Below, piece by piece: positions 9,243-18,598 of a DNA stretch of 64,000 nt (the stretch's first letter is position 1; every line of letters begins with the position of its first letter). The stretch covers positions 914,001 through 978,000 of the forward strand of contig JAHBZT010000001.1 of the NCBI GenBank assembly GCA_019635315.1, given 5' to 3'. Made by a program: the position numbers and the translations under genes. The notes beneath the pieces are model-generated. The model saw only the letters and a list, made by a program, of their open reading frames with translations. It was not told the DNA's origin and made no database searches. This DNA comes from Rubrivivax sp. (GTDB lineage Bacteria > Pseudomonadota > Gammaproteobacteria > Burkholderiales > Burkholderiaceae_C).

Positions 9243-10327
9243 GACAGGCCGCCGGCTTCCAGCTGCGCCAGCTGCTCGGCCGAACGCGCCGCCTGCAGCG
9301 CCGCGACGACGTCGTCGAGGTCGCCTTCCATCACCTGCGCCAGCTTGTACAGCGTCAGGTTGATGCGGTGGTCGGTCAGCCGGCCCTGCGGAAAGTTGTA
9401 GGTGCGGATGCGGTCGCTGCGGTCGCCGCTGCCGACCAGGCTCTTGCGCGTGGCCGCCTCCTTCGCGGCGCGCTCGCTGCGTTCCTGCTCGCGCAGCCGC
9501 GCCACCAGCACCGCCATCGCCTTGGCCTTGTTGCGGTGCTGGCTGCGGTCGTCCTGGCATTCGGCGACCAGGCCGGTGGGCAGGTGCGTGATGCGGATCG
9601 CGCTGTCGGTCTTGTTGACGTGCTGGCCGCCGGCGCCGCTGGCGCGGAAGGTGTCGATGCGCAGCTCGGCCGGGTTGAGCTGCACCTCCTCGGCCTCGTC
9701 GGGCTCGGGCATCACGGCCACCGTGCAGGCGCTGGTGTGGATGCGGCCCTGGCTCTCGGTGGCCGGCACGCGCTGCACGCGGTGGCCGCCGCTCTCGAAG
9801 CGCAGCGTGCCGTAGGCGCCCGCGCCGTCAACGCGCAGCACCAGTTCCTTGTAGCCGCCGAGTTCGGCCGCGCTCTCGCTCATCACCTCGGTGCGCCAGC
9901 CGCGGCGCTCGCAGAAGCGCAGGTACATGCGCGCCAGGTCGCCGGCGAACAGCGCGCTCTCGTCGCCGCCGGTGCCGGCGCGGATCTCGAGGAAGGCATT
10001 GCGCTCGTCGTCGGGGTCGCGCGGGATCAGCGCCGTCTGCAGCTCGCCGTGCAGGCGTGCCAGCTCGTCCTCGGCGGCAGCGATCTCCTCGCGCGCCATC
10101 TCGGCCATCTCGGGGTCGGCCAGCAGTTCGCGCGCGGCCGCCAGGTCCTGCTCGCGCTGCCGGTAGCGGCGCCAGCGCTCGACGATGTCGGCGGCCTGCG
10201 CCTGCTCGCGCGACAGCGTGCGCCAGCGCTTCGCATCCGCCGCGACGGCGGGGTCGGCCAGCGTCGCGTCGAGCTCGGCCAGGCGCAGCGCCAGGCGTTC
10301 GAACTGTTCACGCAGGGCAGGAGTCAT
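9239..10327 (-). CDS. prfA: Peptide chain release factor 1
   Basis: Recognises UAA and UAG stop codons and triggers peptide release on the ribosome. The 362-residue protein has the codon-reading tripeptide PAT ([14 protein letters not shown]) near residue 187 and the catalytic GGQ ([13 protein letters not shown]) near residue 235, at the usual spacing. The ATG at 10327 fits the family. It is the middle gene of hemA-prfA-prmC; 96 bases separate it from hemA, while it overlaps prmC by 4 bases. Confidence 0.97.
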   Translation of the reverse strand: MTPALREQFERLALRLAELDATLADPAVAADAKRWRTLSREQAQAADIVERWRRYRQREQDLAAARELLADPEMAEMAREEIAAAEDELARLHGELQTALIPRDPDDERNAFLEIRAGTGGDESALFAGDLARMYLRFCERRGWRTEVMSESAAELGGYKELVLRVDGAGAYGTLRFESGGHRVQRVPATESQGRIHTSACTVAVMPEPDEAEEVQLNPAELRIDTFRASGAGGQHVNKTDSAIRITHLPTGLVAECQDDRSQHRNKAKAMAVLVARLREQERSERAAKEAATRKSLVGSGDRSDRIRTYNFPQGRLTDHRINLTLYKLAQVMEGDLDDVVAALQAARSAEQLAQLEAGGLS

Positions 10328-10423
10328 CGATGGGGGGTTCTCGGCGGGTCGCGGCGGGGAAGGGCGCGTGGCGTGCCGGGATGCACGCGGCGCGGCGGAA
10401 ACGGTCGTCGGCGCGCGGCGCCG

Positions 10424-11746
10424 CTAACGTTCCGCGTCGGGTCCGGGGTCGCCGCCGCCGTTGCCGCTGCCGCGCGTGCTGCCGCGCAGGAACAGCCGCG
10501 AGACGGTGTGCGCCAGCCGCGCGCGTTCGTCGCCGTCGGCGGCGTGCAGCTCGGCCAGCGTGCCGTGCAGCATCTTGTGCGTGAGCCCGCGCGACAGCGC
10601 CTGCAGCACCTGATCGACCGGTTCGCCGCGCGCCAGCAGCTTCTTCGCGCGCGCCAGCTCCAGCGCCGCCCAGTCATCGGCCTGGCGGTTCAGCGCCTGG
10701 ATCAGCGGCACCGCGGCGCGCTGGTCCAGCCAGTGCGCGAAGCTGGTGACGCCGGCGTCGATGATGGCCTCGGCCTGCTCGACCGCGGCCTGGCGCTTTT
10801 CGCCGGCGGTCTGCACCAGCGAGGACAGGTCGTCGACGGTGTACAGGAACACGTCGGCCAGCTGCGCGACCTCGGGCTCGATGTCGCGCGGCACCGCCAG
10901 GTCGACCATGAACATCGGGCGATGGCGACGCGCCTTCAGCGCGCGCTCCACCGCGCCGAGGCCGATGATGGGCAGCGTGCTCGCGGTGCAGGACACCACG
11001 GCGTCGAATTCGTGCAGCCGCGACGGCAGGTCCGACAGCCGCAGCACCTCGCCGCCGAAGCGCGCGGCCAGCTTCTCGCCGCGCTCCAGCGTGCGGTTGG
11101 CCACCGCCATCGCCTTGGGCGTGCGCGCCGCGAAGTGGGTGGCGACCAGCTCGACCATCTCGCCGGCGCCGACGAAGAGCACGCGGATGTCCTCCAGACG
11201 CTCGAAGATCTGCGCCGCCAGGCGCACCGCGGCGGCGGCCATGCTGATGCTGTGCGCGCCGATTTCGGTGGACGTGCGCACCTCCTTGGCGACCGCGAAG
11301 CTGCGCTGGAACAGCTGGTGCAGCGTGGTGCCCAGCGTGCCGGCTTCGTCGGCCAGGCGCACGGCCTGCTTCATCTGGCCCAGGATCTGCGGCTCGCCGA
11401 GCACCATCGAGTCCAGCCCGGCGGCGACGCGGAAGGCGTGGCGCGCCGCGGCGCGGTCCTCCATCACGTAGCTGTGGCCCTGCAACTGCCCGCCGGGGAT
11501 GCCGCCCTGCTCGGCCAGCCAGTCCAGCGCCGGGCGCACCAGTTCCTGCGCCGGCGCCTGGCCGGCGGCCACGTAGAGTTCGGTGCGGTTGCAGGTGGAG
11601 ACGATGGCGGCTTCCGGCACCGCTCGCTGCAGCCGTTCGCGCAGGCCGCGCAGTGCCGGTGCCATCTGCTCGGGCGCGAAGGCCAGCCGCCCGCGCAGGT
11701 CCAGCGGGGCGGTGGTGTGGTTGAGCCCGAGGGCGAAGACGCTCAC
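10424..11746 (-). CDS. hemA: Glutamyl-tRNA reductase HemA
   Basis: Reduces glutamyl-tRNA to glutamate-1-semialdehyde with NADPH, the first committed step of C5 tetrapyrrole synthesis. The 440-residue protein shows the catalytic cysteine in STCNRTELY (Cys52), the Rossmann motif [17 protein letters not shown], and the C-terminal dimerisation helices. The start is GTG at 11746. A TACAAT hexamer lies only 6 bases upstream, so the transcript may be almost leaderless. It is first in a hemA-prfA-prmC operon. The last 20 residues are a Gly/Ser/Arg-rich extension. Confidence 0.96.
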   Translation of the reverse strand: MSVFALGLNHTTAPLDLRGRLAFAPEQMAPALRGLRERLQRAVPEAAIVSTCNRTELYVAAGQAPAQELVRPALDWLAEQGGIPGGQLQGHSYVMEDRAAARHAFRVAAGLDSMVLGEPQILGQMKQAVRLADEAGTLGTTLHQLFQRSFAVAKEVRTSTEIGAHSISMAAAAVRLAAQIFERLEDIRVLFVGAGEMVELVATHFAARTPKAMAVANRTLERGEKLAARFGGEVLRLSDLPSRLHEFDAVVSCTASTLPIIGLGAVERALKARRHRPMFMVDLAVPRDIEPEVAQLADVFLYTVDDLSSLVQTAGEKRQAAVEQAEAIIDAGVTSFAHWLDQRAAVPLIQALNRQADDWAALELARAKKLLARGEPVDQVLQALSRGLTHKMLHGTLAELHAADGDERARLAHTVSRLFLRGSTRGSGNGGGDPGPDAER

Positions 11747-11752
11747 GCCAAA

Positions 11753-11758
11753 ATTGTA
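11753..11758 (-). promoter_or_regulatory. Likely -10 element of hemA
   Basis: On the minus strand this reads TACAAT, a strong sigma-70 -10 hexamer, 6 bases before the hemA GTG. No clear -35 is visible in the G+C-rich DNA. At normal spacing the transcript would start at or within a few bases of the start codon. Confidence 0.5.
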
Positions 11759-11875
11759 CGGGCCGGCCCCTGCGAGGGTGGGTGGAACTGGCGCATCTCC
11801 TGCGACAGATCAAGTGTCAACTTGTCCTGACGACAATTCAGCCGATCATCGGGCCCGCCCGCGCCGCCGTCAACC

Positions 11876-12163
11876 ATGGATGCCCTCGACGCCTTCTGGC
11901 ACCTCGTCAACCTGTTCCTGCCCGCGGTGGCGCTGGCCGCGCTGAGCGCGGGGCTGGCGAAGCTGCTGTGGCGGCGCGAGCTGGCCGCCGTGCGCTGGCA
12001 GCGGCTGGCGCTGGGCGCGGCGGCCGCGGGGGCGCTGGTCACCGTCGGCGGCCTGGTGCTCGGCGGCCGCGACGGCCGCATGGCCACCTATGCCGTGCTG
12101 GTGCTGGCCAACGCGCTGGCACTGTGGTGGCTGGGCTTCGGGCCCGGGCGGCGGCGCGGCTGA
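11876..12163 (+). CDS. Small inner-membrane protein, unknown
   Basis: A 95-residue hydrophobic protein with three likely membrane helices: about residues 10-30 (VNLFLPAVALAALSAGL), 45-62 (LALGAAAAGALVTVGGL) and 70-88 (ATYAVLVLANALALWWL). Basic residues flank them, and the end is GRRRG. I do not recognise a functional family. Short membrane proteins of this kind are often found divergent from hemA in Burkholderiales. The upstream 129 bases, shared with hemA, are less G+C-rich and contain GACAAT about 40 bases before the ATG. It is convergent with miaB, 29 bases away. Confidence 0.65.
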   Translation: MDALDAFWHLVNLFLPAVALAALSAGLAKLLWRRELAAVRWQRLALGAAAAGALVTVGGLVLGGRDGRMATYAVLVLANALALWWLGFGPGRRRG

Positions 12164-12192
12164 AGCGCCAGCCGCCGGGCCCGCCCGTCGCC

Positions 12193-13557
12193 TCAGGCCG
12201 GCAGCGCTGCGTCGTGCAGCACCGGCGTGCCGCGCAGAGAGTGCGGCAGCGCGGCGGTGATGCGCACGTCCAGCATCTGGCCGACCAGCCGCGCCGCCTG
12301 CGGCCCGCCGTCGAAGTTGACGATGCGGTTGCACTCGGTGCGGCCCATCAGCTCGGCCGGGTCCTTCTTAGACGGGCCCTCGACCAGGATGCGCTGCACG
12401 GTGCCGACGCGGCTGGCGCCGATGCGCCGCGCATGCGCCTCGATCGCCGCCTGCAGCCGCTGCAGCCGCGCCAGCTTCACGGCCTGCGGCGTGTCGTCGG
12501 CCAGCGCCGCGGCCGGCGTGCCCGGGCGCTTGCTGAAGACGAAGCTGAAGCTGCTGTCGAAGCCGACCTCGTCCACCAGCGCCATCAGTTTCTCGAAGTC
12601 GTCCTCGGTCTCGCCGGGAAAGCCGACGATGAAGTCCGACGACAGGCTGATGCCCGGCCGCACCGCACGCAGCCGGCGCACGATGCTCTTGTATTCCATC
12701 GCGGTGTAGCCGCGTTTCATCGCCATCAGGATGCGGTCGCTGCCATGCTGCACCGGCAGGTGCAGGTGGCTGACCAGCTGCGGGATGCGCGCGTAGGCCT
12801 CGATCAGCCGCGGCGTGAATTCGTTGGGGTGGCTCGTGGTGTAGCGCAGCCGCGCTATGCCCGGGATCTCGGCCACGCACTCCAGCAGCAGCGCGAAGTC
12901 CGCCGGCGCGCCGTCCAGCGTGCCGCGCCAGGCGTTGACGTTCTGGCCCAGCAGGTTGACCTCGCGCACGCCCTGCGCGGCCAGGCCGGCGACCTCGGTC
13001 AGCACGTCCTCCAGCGGGCGGCTGACCTCCTCGCCGCGCGTGTAGGGCACGACGCAGTAGCTGCAGTATTTGCTGCAGCCCTCCATGATCGAGACGAAGG
13101 CGGACGAGCCATCCACGCGCGCCGGCGGCAGGTGGTCGAACTTCTCGATCTCGGGGAAGCTGATGTCCACCTGCGCGCGGCGCTCGCGCCGGCGCGCCTC
13201 GATCATCTGCGGCAGCCGGTGCAGCGTCTGCGGGCCGAAGACCAGGTCGACGTAGGGTGCGCGCTCGACGATCGCCGCGCCTTCCTGGCTGGCCACGCAG
13301 CCGCCGACGCCTATCAGCACGCCCTTCTTCTTCAGGTGCTTGACGCGGCCGAGGTCGCTGAAGACCTTCTCCTGCGCCTTCTCGCGCACGCTGCAGGTGT
13401 TGAACAGGATCAGGTCGGCCTGCTCGGGATCGTCGGTCTTCTCGAAGCCCTGAGCGGCGCCGAGCACGTCGGCCATCTTGTCCGAGTCGTACTCGTTCAT
13501 CTGGCACCCGAAGGTGCGGATGAAGACCTTCTTCGGCGCGCTGCCCGCGGCGCTCAC
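12193..13557 (-). CDS. miaB: tRNA-2-methylthio-N6-dimethylallyladenosine synthase MiaB
   Basis: A radical-SAM methylthiotransferase that adds the ms2 group to i6A37 of tRNAs reading UNN codons. The 454-residue protein carries the N-terminal UPF0004 cysteine motif ([13 protein letters not shown]), the radical-SAM triad CSKYCSYC with PYTRGEE, and a C-terminal TRAM domain. The frame is open for 13 more codons, but the GTG at 13557 overlaps the upstream gene as GTGA and puts the conserved [13 protein letters not shown] at the expected distance, so I chose it. The TRAM domain is followed by a short tail. Confidence 0.95.
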   Translation of the reverse strand: MSAAGSAPKKVFIRTFGCQMNEYDSDKMADVLGAAQGFEKTDDPEQADLILFNTCSVREKAQEKVFSDLGRVKHLKKKGVLIGVGGCVASQEGAAIVERAPYVDLVFGPQTLHRLPQMIEARRRERRAQVDISFPEIEKFDHLPPARVDGSSAFVSIMEGCSKYCSYCVVPYTRGEEVSRPLEDVLTEVAGLAAQGVREVNLLGQNVNAWRGTLDGAPADFALLLECVAEIPGIARLRYTTSHPNEFTPRLIEAYARIPQLVSHLHLPVQHGSDRILMAMKRGYTAMEYKSIVRRLRAVRPGISLSSDFIVGFPGETEDDFEKLMALVDEVGFDSSFSFVFSKRPGTPAAALADDTPQAVKLARLQRLQAAIEAHARRIGASRVGTVQRILVEGPSKKDPAELMGRTECNRIVNFDGGPQAARLVGQMLDVRITAALPHSLRGTPVLHDAALPA

Positions 13558-13943
13558 GGCCGGCTCCAGACCTGCCCGACGGGGTCGAAGACCCACGCGC
13601 TGGCCTGCTGGGGCGTCGTCGGCCAGGGGCGGCGCGCCAGCTCGGCCGGCGTCAGCACCCAGATGTCCATCAGGTGGCCGGCGTTGTCCAGCGTGTAGTG
13701 CACCGGCAGCCGCTGGCCGGCGAGCGCGCCCGACATCTGCAGCAGGTTGTCGGCGCCGCGGATGCGCGCGCCCGGAGCAAGCCGCGCCGGGCGCCCGTTG
13801 AGCAGGGCCTGCGGCGGCTGCTGGATCATCAGCTCGCCGCGCAGTGCGTTGGCCGGAAAGTTGCGCTGCGCCTGCGCGGCGGCGGGCAGCGTGGTGGCCA
13901 GCAGCTGCGCGGCGAGGGAGAGCAGGGCGGCACAGCGGTTCAT
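13554..13943 (-). CDS. Small exported protein, unknown
   Basis: A 129-residue protein with a signal peptide ([20 protein letters not shown], then AAAQAQ). Its body, with [30 protein letters not shown] and [20 protein letters not shown], looks like a small beta-rich periplasmic domain. I recognise the type as a conserved Burkholderiales hypothetical but no function is known. Its stop overlaps the miaB GTG by 4 bases, so the two are probably co-translated. The tRNA terminator lies just upstream, so it needs its own promoter, which I cannot identify. Confidence 0.7.
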   Translation of the reverse strand: MNRCAALLSLAAQLLATTLPAAAQAQRNFPANALRGELMIQQPPQALLNGRPARLAPGARIRGADNLLQMSGALAGQRLPVHYTLDNAGHLMDIWVLTPAELARRPWPTTPQQASAWVFDPVGQVWSRP

Positions 13944-13968
13944 GGTGTGGATCCAGGGGCTGTGGAAG

Positions 13969-13997
13969 AAAAACGGCCCGGGGCGATGCCCGGGCCG
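13969..13997 (-). terminator. Intrinsic terminator of the tRNA gene
   Basis: A 9-bp perfect G+C stem (13974-13982 with 13989-13997) and a 6-base loop are followed on the minus strand by TTTTTC (T-run at 13973-13969). It begins about 15 bases past the tRNA 3' end and separates that transcript from the downstream gene. Confidence 0.85.
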
Positions 13998-14011
13998 CGA
14001 TCTGGCATATC

Positions 14012-14088
14012 TGGTGGCGCTTCAGGGACTTGAACCCCGGACCTGCGGATTATGATTCCGTCGCTCTAACCAACTGAGCTAAAGCGCC
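14012..14088 (-). tRNA. tRNA with CAT anticodon (elongator Met likely)
   Basis: A full cloverleaf of 77 bases including the encoded CCA (14014-14012). The acceptor GGCGCTT pairs with AAGCGCC, the D arm is GCTC/GAGC, the anticodon CAT is at 14054-14052, and the T arm is CGGGG/CCCTG with loop TTCAAGT. It lacks the initiator-type C1-A72 mismatch, so it is not tRNA-fMet. The outer pair of the anticodon stem (27-43) is A-C. The anticodon alone cannot separate elongator Met from the TilS-modified Ile2 tRNA; Met is the more likely call. An intrinsic terminator follows. Confidence 0.93.
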
Positions 14089-14170
14089 TGAGCCCGCGAT
14101 TATAGCGGCCCGGGCCGTCGCGGCGCAGGCTCCCCGTGGCCGGCCGGATCCTTCGCGCCGCCCATCCCCG

Positions 14171-15289
14171 ATGTTCAGTTTCTTCCGCAAGAAGGCGCCG
14201 CCGGCGGCACCTGCACCGCCCGCCGTCGCCGCCCCGTCCCCGGTCGTTGCGCCTCCGGCCGTTGCGCCCCCGGCCCTTGCGCCCGACGTCACCCCCGCGA
14301 GTGCCACGGCGATTGCCCCGGCCGCCGTGCCCGCCATCGCGCCGGCCGCCGCTGCACCACCCGCACGCAGCGGCTGGTTCAGCCGCCTCTCGCAGGGCCT
14401 GCGCAAGACCGGCGGCAGCATCGCCCAGGTCTTCACCGGCACCCGCATCGACGAAGCGCTGTACGAGGAGCTGGAGTCCGCGCTGCTGATGGCCGACACC
14501 GGCGTGCCGGCGACGCAGTTCCTGCTCGCCGACCTCAGGCGCCGCGTCAAGGAGGCGCGCGCCACCGACCCGGCGGCGGTGAAGGGCCTGCTCGCCGACG
14601 CCATCGCCGACCTGCTGGCGCCGCTGCAGAAGCCGCTGGTCATCGGCGGCGAGGGCCGCGAGGGGCCGACCGTGATCATGGTCGCCGGCGTCAACGGCGC
14701 CGGCAAGACGACCAGCATCGGCAAGCTCACGCGCCACCTCGCGCAGGCCGACTGCAAGGTGCTGCTGGCCGCGGCCGACACCTTCCGCGCCGCGGCGCGC
14801 GAGCAGCTCGCGGTGTGGGCCGACCGAAACCGCGTCGAGATCGTCGCGCAGGCCGGCGGCGACCCGGCGGCGGTCAGCTTCGACGCCGTGACGGCCGGCC
14901 GCGCGCGCGGCTGCGACGTCGTGATCGCCGACACCGCCGGCCGCCTGCCGACGCAGCCGCACCTGATGGAGGAGCTGAAGAAGATCCGCCGCACCATCGC
15001 CAAGGCGCAGGACGGCGCGCCGCACGAGGTGCTGCTGGTCGTCGACGGCAACACCGGGCAGAACGCGCTGGCGCAGGTCAAGGCCTTCGACGACGCGATC
15101 CAGCTCACCGGGCTGGTGGTGACCAAGCTCGACGGCACCGCCAAGGGCGGCGTGCTGGCGGCGATCGCGCGCTGGGGCGCGCAGCGCGCCGGGGGGCCGG
15201 TGCCCGTCTATTTCATCGGCATCGGCGAGAAGCTCGAGGACCTGCAGACCTTCGACGCGCGCGAATTCGCGCGTGCGCTGCTGGACTGA
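14171..15289 (+). CDS. ftsY: Signal recognition particle receptor FtsY
   Basis: A GTPase that docks SRP-ribosome complexes at the inner membrane. The 372-residue protein begins MFSFFRKK, then a Pro/Ala/Val-rich linker of about 55 residues instead of the long acidic A domain of E. coli. The N domain follows, and then the G domain with GVNGAGKTTSIGKL (P-loop), DTFRAAAREQL, DTAGR and TKLDGTAKGG. The ATG at 14171 is the only start giving the MFSFF membrane-targeting motif. Its partner ffh lies 1 kb downstream on the opposite strand. Confidence 0.96.
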   Translation: MFSFFRKKAPPAAPAPPAVAAPSPVVAPPAVAPPALAPDVTPASATAIAPAAVPAIAPAAAAPPARSGWFSRLSQGLRKTGGSIAQVFTGTRIDEALYEELESALLMADTGVPATQFLLADLRRRVKEARATDPAAVKGLLADAIADLLAPLQKPLVIGGEGREGPTVIMVAGVNGAGKTTSIGKLTRHLAQADCKVLLAAADTFRAAAREQLAVWADRNRVEIVAQAGGDPAAVSFDAVTAGRARGCDVVIADTAGRLPTQPHLMEELKKIRRTIAKAQDGAPHEVLLVVDGNTGQNALAQVKAFDDAIQLTGLVVTKLDGTAKGGVLAAIARWGAQRAGGPVPVYFIGIGEKLEDLQTFDAREFARALLD

Positions 15290-15355
15290 TCCGCGGCCGC
15301 CCTGCGCGGCCTCGTGGGCTGCGCGGCGGCAGGCCTGGTCGGCCGCCTGGTGGGT

Positions 15356-16057
15356 TCAGCGGCCGGCCTGCCCGGCGGCTTCCAGCTCGTCCAGGAAGGC
15401 CGAGGCCACCGGCTCCATGCCGGGCTCGAAGTGCGCCTCGGCGGCGGCGCGATCGCCTTCGGCCAGGATCTCGTTGATCTCCGGCACCGGAATCAGCGGC
15501 ATCGGGCCCGAGGCGGCGAAGCCCTTGGCACCGACCGAGGCCAGCACCGCGGTCATCGCATGGCGCACCTCGATCGCGCTCGGCAGTTCGCCCTCGCGCC
15601 AGGTGACGACGCGCACGCCGGCCTCGCGCAGCACGCGGCCCAGGCGTTCGTGCCGGCGCCGGCTGCGTTCGGTCTCCTGCGGCGAGCGGATGTCGACCAC
15701 GGCGAGCACGCGCGAGCCGGCGTCGCAGATCAGCAGGTCGGCCGACAGCGAGCCCACGCGCGAGAGCCACTCGGTGTACGAGCGCTTGGTCGGCACGCGG
15801 ATGAAGCGCGACAGCGGCACCTGCGCCAGCACCAGGAAGCCGGGCACGGCGCGCCTGAGCAGGTCGTAGGCCTGGCGCTCGGTGATCGTCAACACGCGGC
15901 CGGCCTCGGGCGGCCAGCCGGCGATCGTGTCGACGACCTCGCGGTCGTTGCGGCGGCGGCCGCCGCCACGCTGGCGCAGGCGCATCGCCAGCAGGGTCAG
16001 CAGCAGCAGCACCGTGGCCGGCAGGGCGAAGGAGGCGATCGGGGGCAGGAATTCCAT
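15356..16057 (-). CDS. DUF2726 family membrane-anchored protein
   Basis: A 233-residue protein with one N-terminal membrane helix (FALPATVLLLLTLLAMRL), a basic stretch, and then a DUF2726 domain (about residues 50-175). Visible landmarks are LTITERQAYDLLRRAVPG, VPLSRFIRV, DLLICDAGSRVLAVVDI and RRRHERLGRVLREAGVRVVTW. DUF2726 resembles restriction-endonuclease-like folds with an acidic core (the DAGSRVLAVVDI strand fits), but its function is not established and I do not assign one. It lies between the 3' ends of ftsY and ffh. Confidence 0.82.
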   Translation of the reverse strand: MEFLPPIASFALPATVLLLLTLLAMRLRQRGGGRRRNDREVVDTIAGWPPEAGRVLTITERQAYDLLRRAVPGFLVLAQVPLSRFIRVPTKRSYTEWLSRVGSLSADLLICDAGSRVLAVVDIRSPQETERSRRRHERLGRVLREAGVRVVTWREGELPSAIEVRHAMTAVLASVGAKGFAASGPMPLIPVPEINEILAEGDRAAAEAHFEPGMEPVASAFLDELEAAGQAGR

Positions 16058-16266
16058 GTCGGCGGCGCAGGGCGGAGGTCGGTGCGGGGATCGGACCCCC
16101 GGTTCATCGGCACGAGGGCCGAACGATCAATCGGGAGCGCCCGCCAAGGCGTATCGATGCGTTTCACCGGCGGCCGGCAGGCAGCCGGACGTGACGGAAG
16201 TCACGGGTCTTCCGGGCCGGCCGGGCGCGCTCGCGCTCGCAGGCGCTCGCCCTTCGCGAGGCGCAA

Positions 16267-16286
16267 GACCGTCCGCAGGGACGGTC
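16267..16286 (-). terminator. Possible weak terminator after ffh
   Basis: An 8-bp perfect stem (GACCGTCC/GGACGGTC) with a 4-base loop lies 13 bases beyond the ffh stop. Only two T residues follow on the minus strand, so efficiency is doubtful. The rest of the 240 bases up to the DUF2726 gene holds no gene I can support. Confidence 0.35.
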
Positions 16287-16298
16287 CTTCGTCCCGGC

Positions 16299-17696
16299 TC
16301 AGCGCGGGGGCAGGCCGGGGAAGCCGCCGCCGGGGCCGCCCATGCCGCCCATCCCGCCCATGCCTCCCATGCGGCGCAGCATCTTCATCATGCCGCCGCC
16401 CTTCATCTTCTTCATCATGCCCTGCATCTGCTCGAACTGGTTGAGCAGCCGGTTGACCTCCTGCACCTGCACGCCGGCACCTTGAGCGATGCGGCGCTTG
16501 CGGCTGGCCTTGATGAGTTCGGGCTTGCGCCGCTCCAGCGGCGTCATGCTGCGGATGATGCCCTCCATGCGGCGCACGTCGCGCTCGGCGCGGCCCATGT
16601 CGGCGCCGGCCGCCTTGGCGCTGAGCTGGCTGGGCAGCTTGTCCATCAGCCCGGCGAGGCCGCCCATGTTCTTCATCTGGCTGATCTGGGCCAGGAAGTC
16701 CTCGAGGTCGAAGCCGGCGCCGCTCTTGACCTTCTCGGCCAGCTTCTGCGCCGCCGCGACGTCGACGCCCTTCTGCACTTCCTCGACCAGCGCGACGATG
16801 TCGCCCATGCCGAGCACGCGGCCGGCATGGCGCTCGGCGTCGAAGACCTCCAGGCCGTCGATCTTCTCGGACACGCCGGCAAACTTGATCGGCGCGCCGG
16901 TCACCGCGCGCACCGACAGCGCGGCGCCGCCGCGGCTGTCGCCGTCCAGCTTGGTCAGCACGACGCCGGTCAGCGGCAGCGCGTCCTTGAAGGCCTTCGC
17001 GGTATTGACCGCGTCCTGGCCCTGCATCGCGTCGACGACGAACAGCGTCTCCACCGGCTTGAGCGCCGCGTGCAGCTCGCGGATCTCGGCCATCAGCGCC
17101 TCGTCGATCGCCAGCCGGCCGGCGGTGTCGACGATCAGCACGTCGTGGTAATGGCGCTTCGCGTGGTCCAGCGCGGCGCGCGCGATGTCCAGCGGCTTCT
17201 GCTCGGGCGAGGACGGAAACCACTCGGCGCCGGCCTGCGCGGTGACGGTCTTCAGCTGCTCGATCGCCGCCGGGCGGTAGACGTCGCCGGAGACGGTGAG
17301 CACCTTCTTCTTGCGCTTGGCGATCAGGTGGCGCGCCAGCTTGGCCACCGTCGTCGTCTTGCCGGCACCCTGCAGGCCTGCCATCAGGATCACCGCCGGC
17401 GGCTGGGTCGCGAGGTCGAGGTCGCTGACGCCCTCGCCCATCGTGCGCGCCAGCTCCTTGTGCACGATGCCGACCAGCGCCTGCCCCGGATTCAGCGAGC
17501 CCGCGACCTCCTGGCCCAGCGCCTTGTCCTTGACGCGGGCGACGAAGTCGCGCACCACCGGCAGCGCCACGTCGGCCTCGAGCAGCGCCATGCGCACCTC
17601 GCGCAGCATGTCCTGCACGTTGCTTTCGGTGATGCGGGCCTGGCCGCGCATCGTCTTGACGAGGCGCGACAGGCGGTCGGAGAGGGCGGAGGCCAT
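16299..17696 (-). CDS. ffh: Signal recognition particle protein Ffh
   Basis: The SRP54 GTPase, which with 4.5S RNA binds signal sequences of nascent membrane proteins. The 465-residue protein has the N domain, then the G domain with GLQGAGKTTTVAKLARHL, DTAGRLAIDEALM and TKLDGDSRGG. The methionine-rich M domain ends in a tract of MGGMGG repeats. The ATG at 17696 gives the usual MASALSDRLSRLVKTM start. It is divergent from the CcsA-like gene, 62 bases apart, the same neighbourhood as ffh-ypjD in E. coli. The 4.5S RNA gene is not in this window. Confidence 0.97.
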   Translation of the reverse strand: MASALSDRLSRLVKTMRGQARITESNVQDMLREVRMALLEADVALPVVRDFVARVKDKALGQEVAGSLNPGQALVGIVHKELARTMGEGVSDLDLATQPPAVILMAGLQGAGKTTTVAKLARHLIAKRKKKVLTVSGDVYRPAAIEQLKTVTAQAGAEWFPSSPEQKPLDIARAALDHAKRHYHDVLIVDTAGRLAIDEALMAEIRELHAALKPVETLFVVDAMQGQDAVNTAKAFKDALPLTGVVLTKLDGDSRGGAALSVRAVTGAPIKFAGVSEKIDGLEVFDAERHAGRVLGMGDIVALVEEVQKGVDVAAAQKLAEKVKSGAGFDLEDFLAQISQMKNMGGLAGLMDKLPSQLSAKAAGADMGRAERDVRRMEGIIRSMTPLERRKPELIKASRKRRIAQGAGVQVQEVNRLLNQFEQMQGMMKKMKGGGMMKMLRRMGGMGGMGGMGGPGGGFPGLPPR

Positions 17697-17745
17697 GGGG
17701 CGGCGGGGGGCGGCGCGGCGCGGCGGACGACAGCGCGCGGCTCAT

Positions 17746-17751
17746 TACACT
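17746..17751 (+). promoter_or_regulatory. Likely -10 element of the CcsA-like gene
   Basis: TACACT, 7 bases before the ATG at 17759, in otherwise G+C-rich DNA with no clear -35. The spacing predicts a leaderless or nearly leaderless transcript. Confidence 0.45.
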
Positions 17752-17758
17752 GTGGTGG

Positions 17759-18592
17759 ATGATTCTATCGACCGCCTCCCCGACGCTCGCACCGGGCGGC
17801 GCGTGGCTGCTGGCCGGGGTGGCCTTCGTGCTGTACCTGCTGGCGGCGCTGCCGCTGGCGAAGCTGGCGCGGCTGTCGGCGGCGGCGCTCGTCGGCGCCT
17901 TCGCGCTGCACCTGCTGCTGCTGGTCATCGACATCGGCGGCTTCGGCCAGGCCGAGCCGGGCGCGCGGCTGGGCTTCGGCCCGGTGCTGTCGATGACGGT
18001 GTGGCTGGTCATCACCGTGCACACGGTGGAGAGCCGGCTCGTGCCGCTGCCCGCGGTGCGGCAGTGGCTGGGCCTGGCCGGCGCGGCGGCCGTGCTGCTG
18101 GCGGCGCTGTTCCCGGGGGAACTGCGGCCCATGGCCTCGGCGCTGGTGCCGCTGCACTTCGCGCTCGGCGTCGGCTCCTACGGCTTGTTCGGCGCCGCCG
18201 TCGTGCACGCGGTGATGCTGGACGCCGCCGAGCGCCGGCTGCGCGGTGGCGCGACGGCCGCGCGCGCCCCGGCGCCGGGGCGCGCGATGGGGATGCCGCT
18301 GCTGCAGCTGGAGCGGCTGACCTTCCGCTTCGTCGAGGCCGGCTTCGCGGTGCTGACCGCCACGCTGCTGCTGGGCGTGGTCACCACGGCCCAGTGGCGC
18401 TGGGACCACAAGACGGTGTTCTCGCTGCTCGCCTGGGGCGTCTTCGCCGCGCTGCTGTTCGGCCGCCGGCTGCGCGGCTGGCGCGGGCGTCGCGCCACGC
18501 GCTGGCTGTATGCCGGCGCGGCGCTGCTGCTGCTGGCCTACGCCGGCTCGCGCTTCGTCGTCGAGGTGCTGCTCGCGCGCGCCGCGGGCTGA
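17759..18592 (+). CDS. Cytochrome c assembly (CcsA/YpjD-like) membrane protein
   Basis: A 277-residue integral membrane protein with about eight hydrophobic segments, of the CcsA/CcmC-like assembly family. It corresponds in context to E. coli ypjD (corE), which also sits beside ffh. The segments LGFGPVLSMTVWLVITVHTVE and LVPLHFALGVGSYGLFGAAVVHAVML hold the conserved histidines (VHTVE, PLHFALG, VVHAV) expected of this fold. Function is uncertain: the YpjD group has been linked to divalent-cation resistance and to cytochrome assembly. It is followed 6 bases later by a PP0621-type gene. Confidence 0.85.
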   Translation: MILSTASPTLAPGGAWLLAGVAFVLYLLAALPLAKLARLSAAALVGAFALHLLLLVIDIGGFGQAEPGARLGFGPVLSMTVWLVITVHTVESRLVPLPAVRQWLGLAGAAAVLLAALFPGELRPMASALVPLHFALGVGSYGLFGAAVVHAVMLDAAERRLRGGATAARAPAPGRAMGMPLLQLERLTFRFVEAGFAVLTATLLLGVVTTAQWRWDHKTVFSLLAWGVFAALLFGRRLRGWRGRRATRWLYAGAALLLLAYAGSRFVVEVLLARAAG

Positions 18593-18598
18593 AGGACC

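Noticed and set aside
9074-11830. A 918-codon plus-strand frame opposite prmC, prfA and hemA.
   Set aside because: Shadow of three well-supported minus-strand genes; composition typical of antisense frames at this G+C.
16058-16298. A possible small gene or the 4.5S RNA next to ffh.
   Set aside because: The stretch has a weak hairpin but none of the conserved 4.5S apical loop sequence, and no frame with a start and ribosome site.
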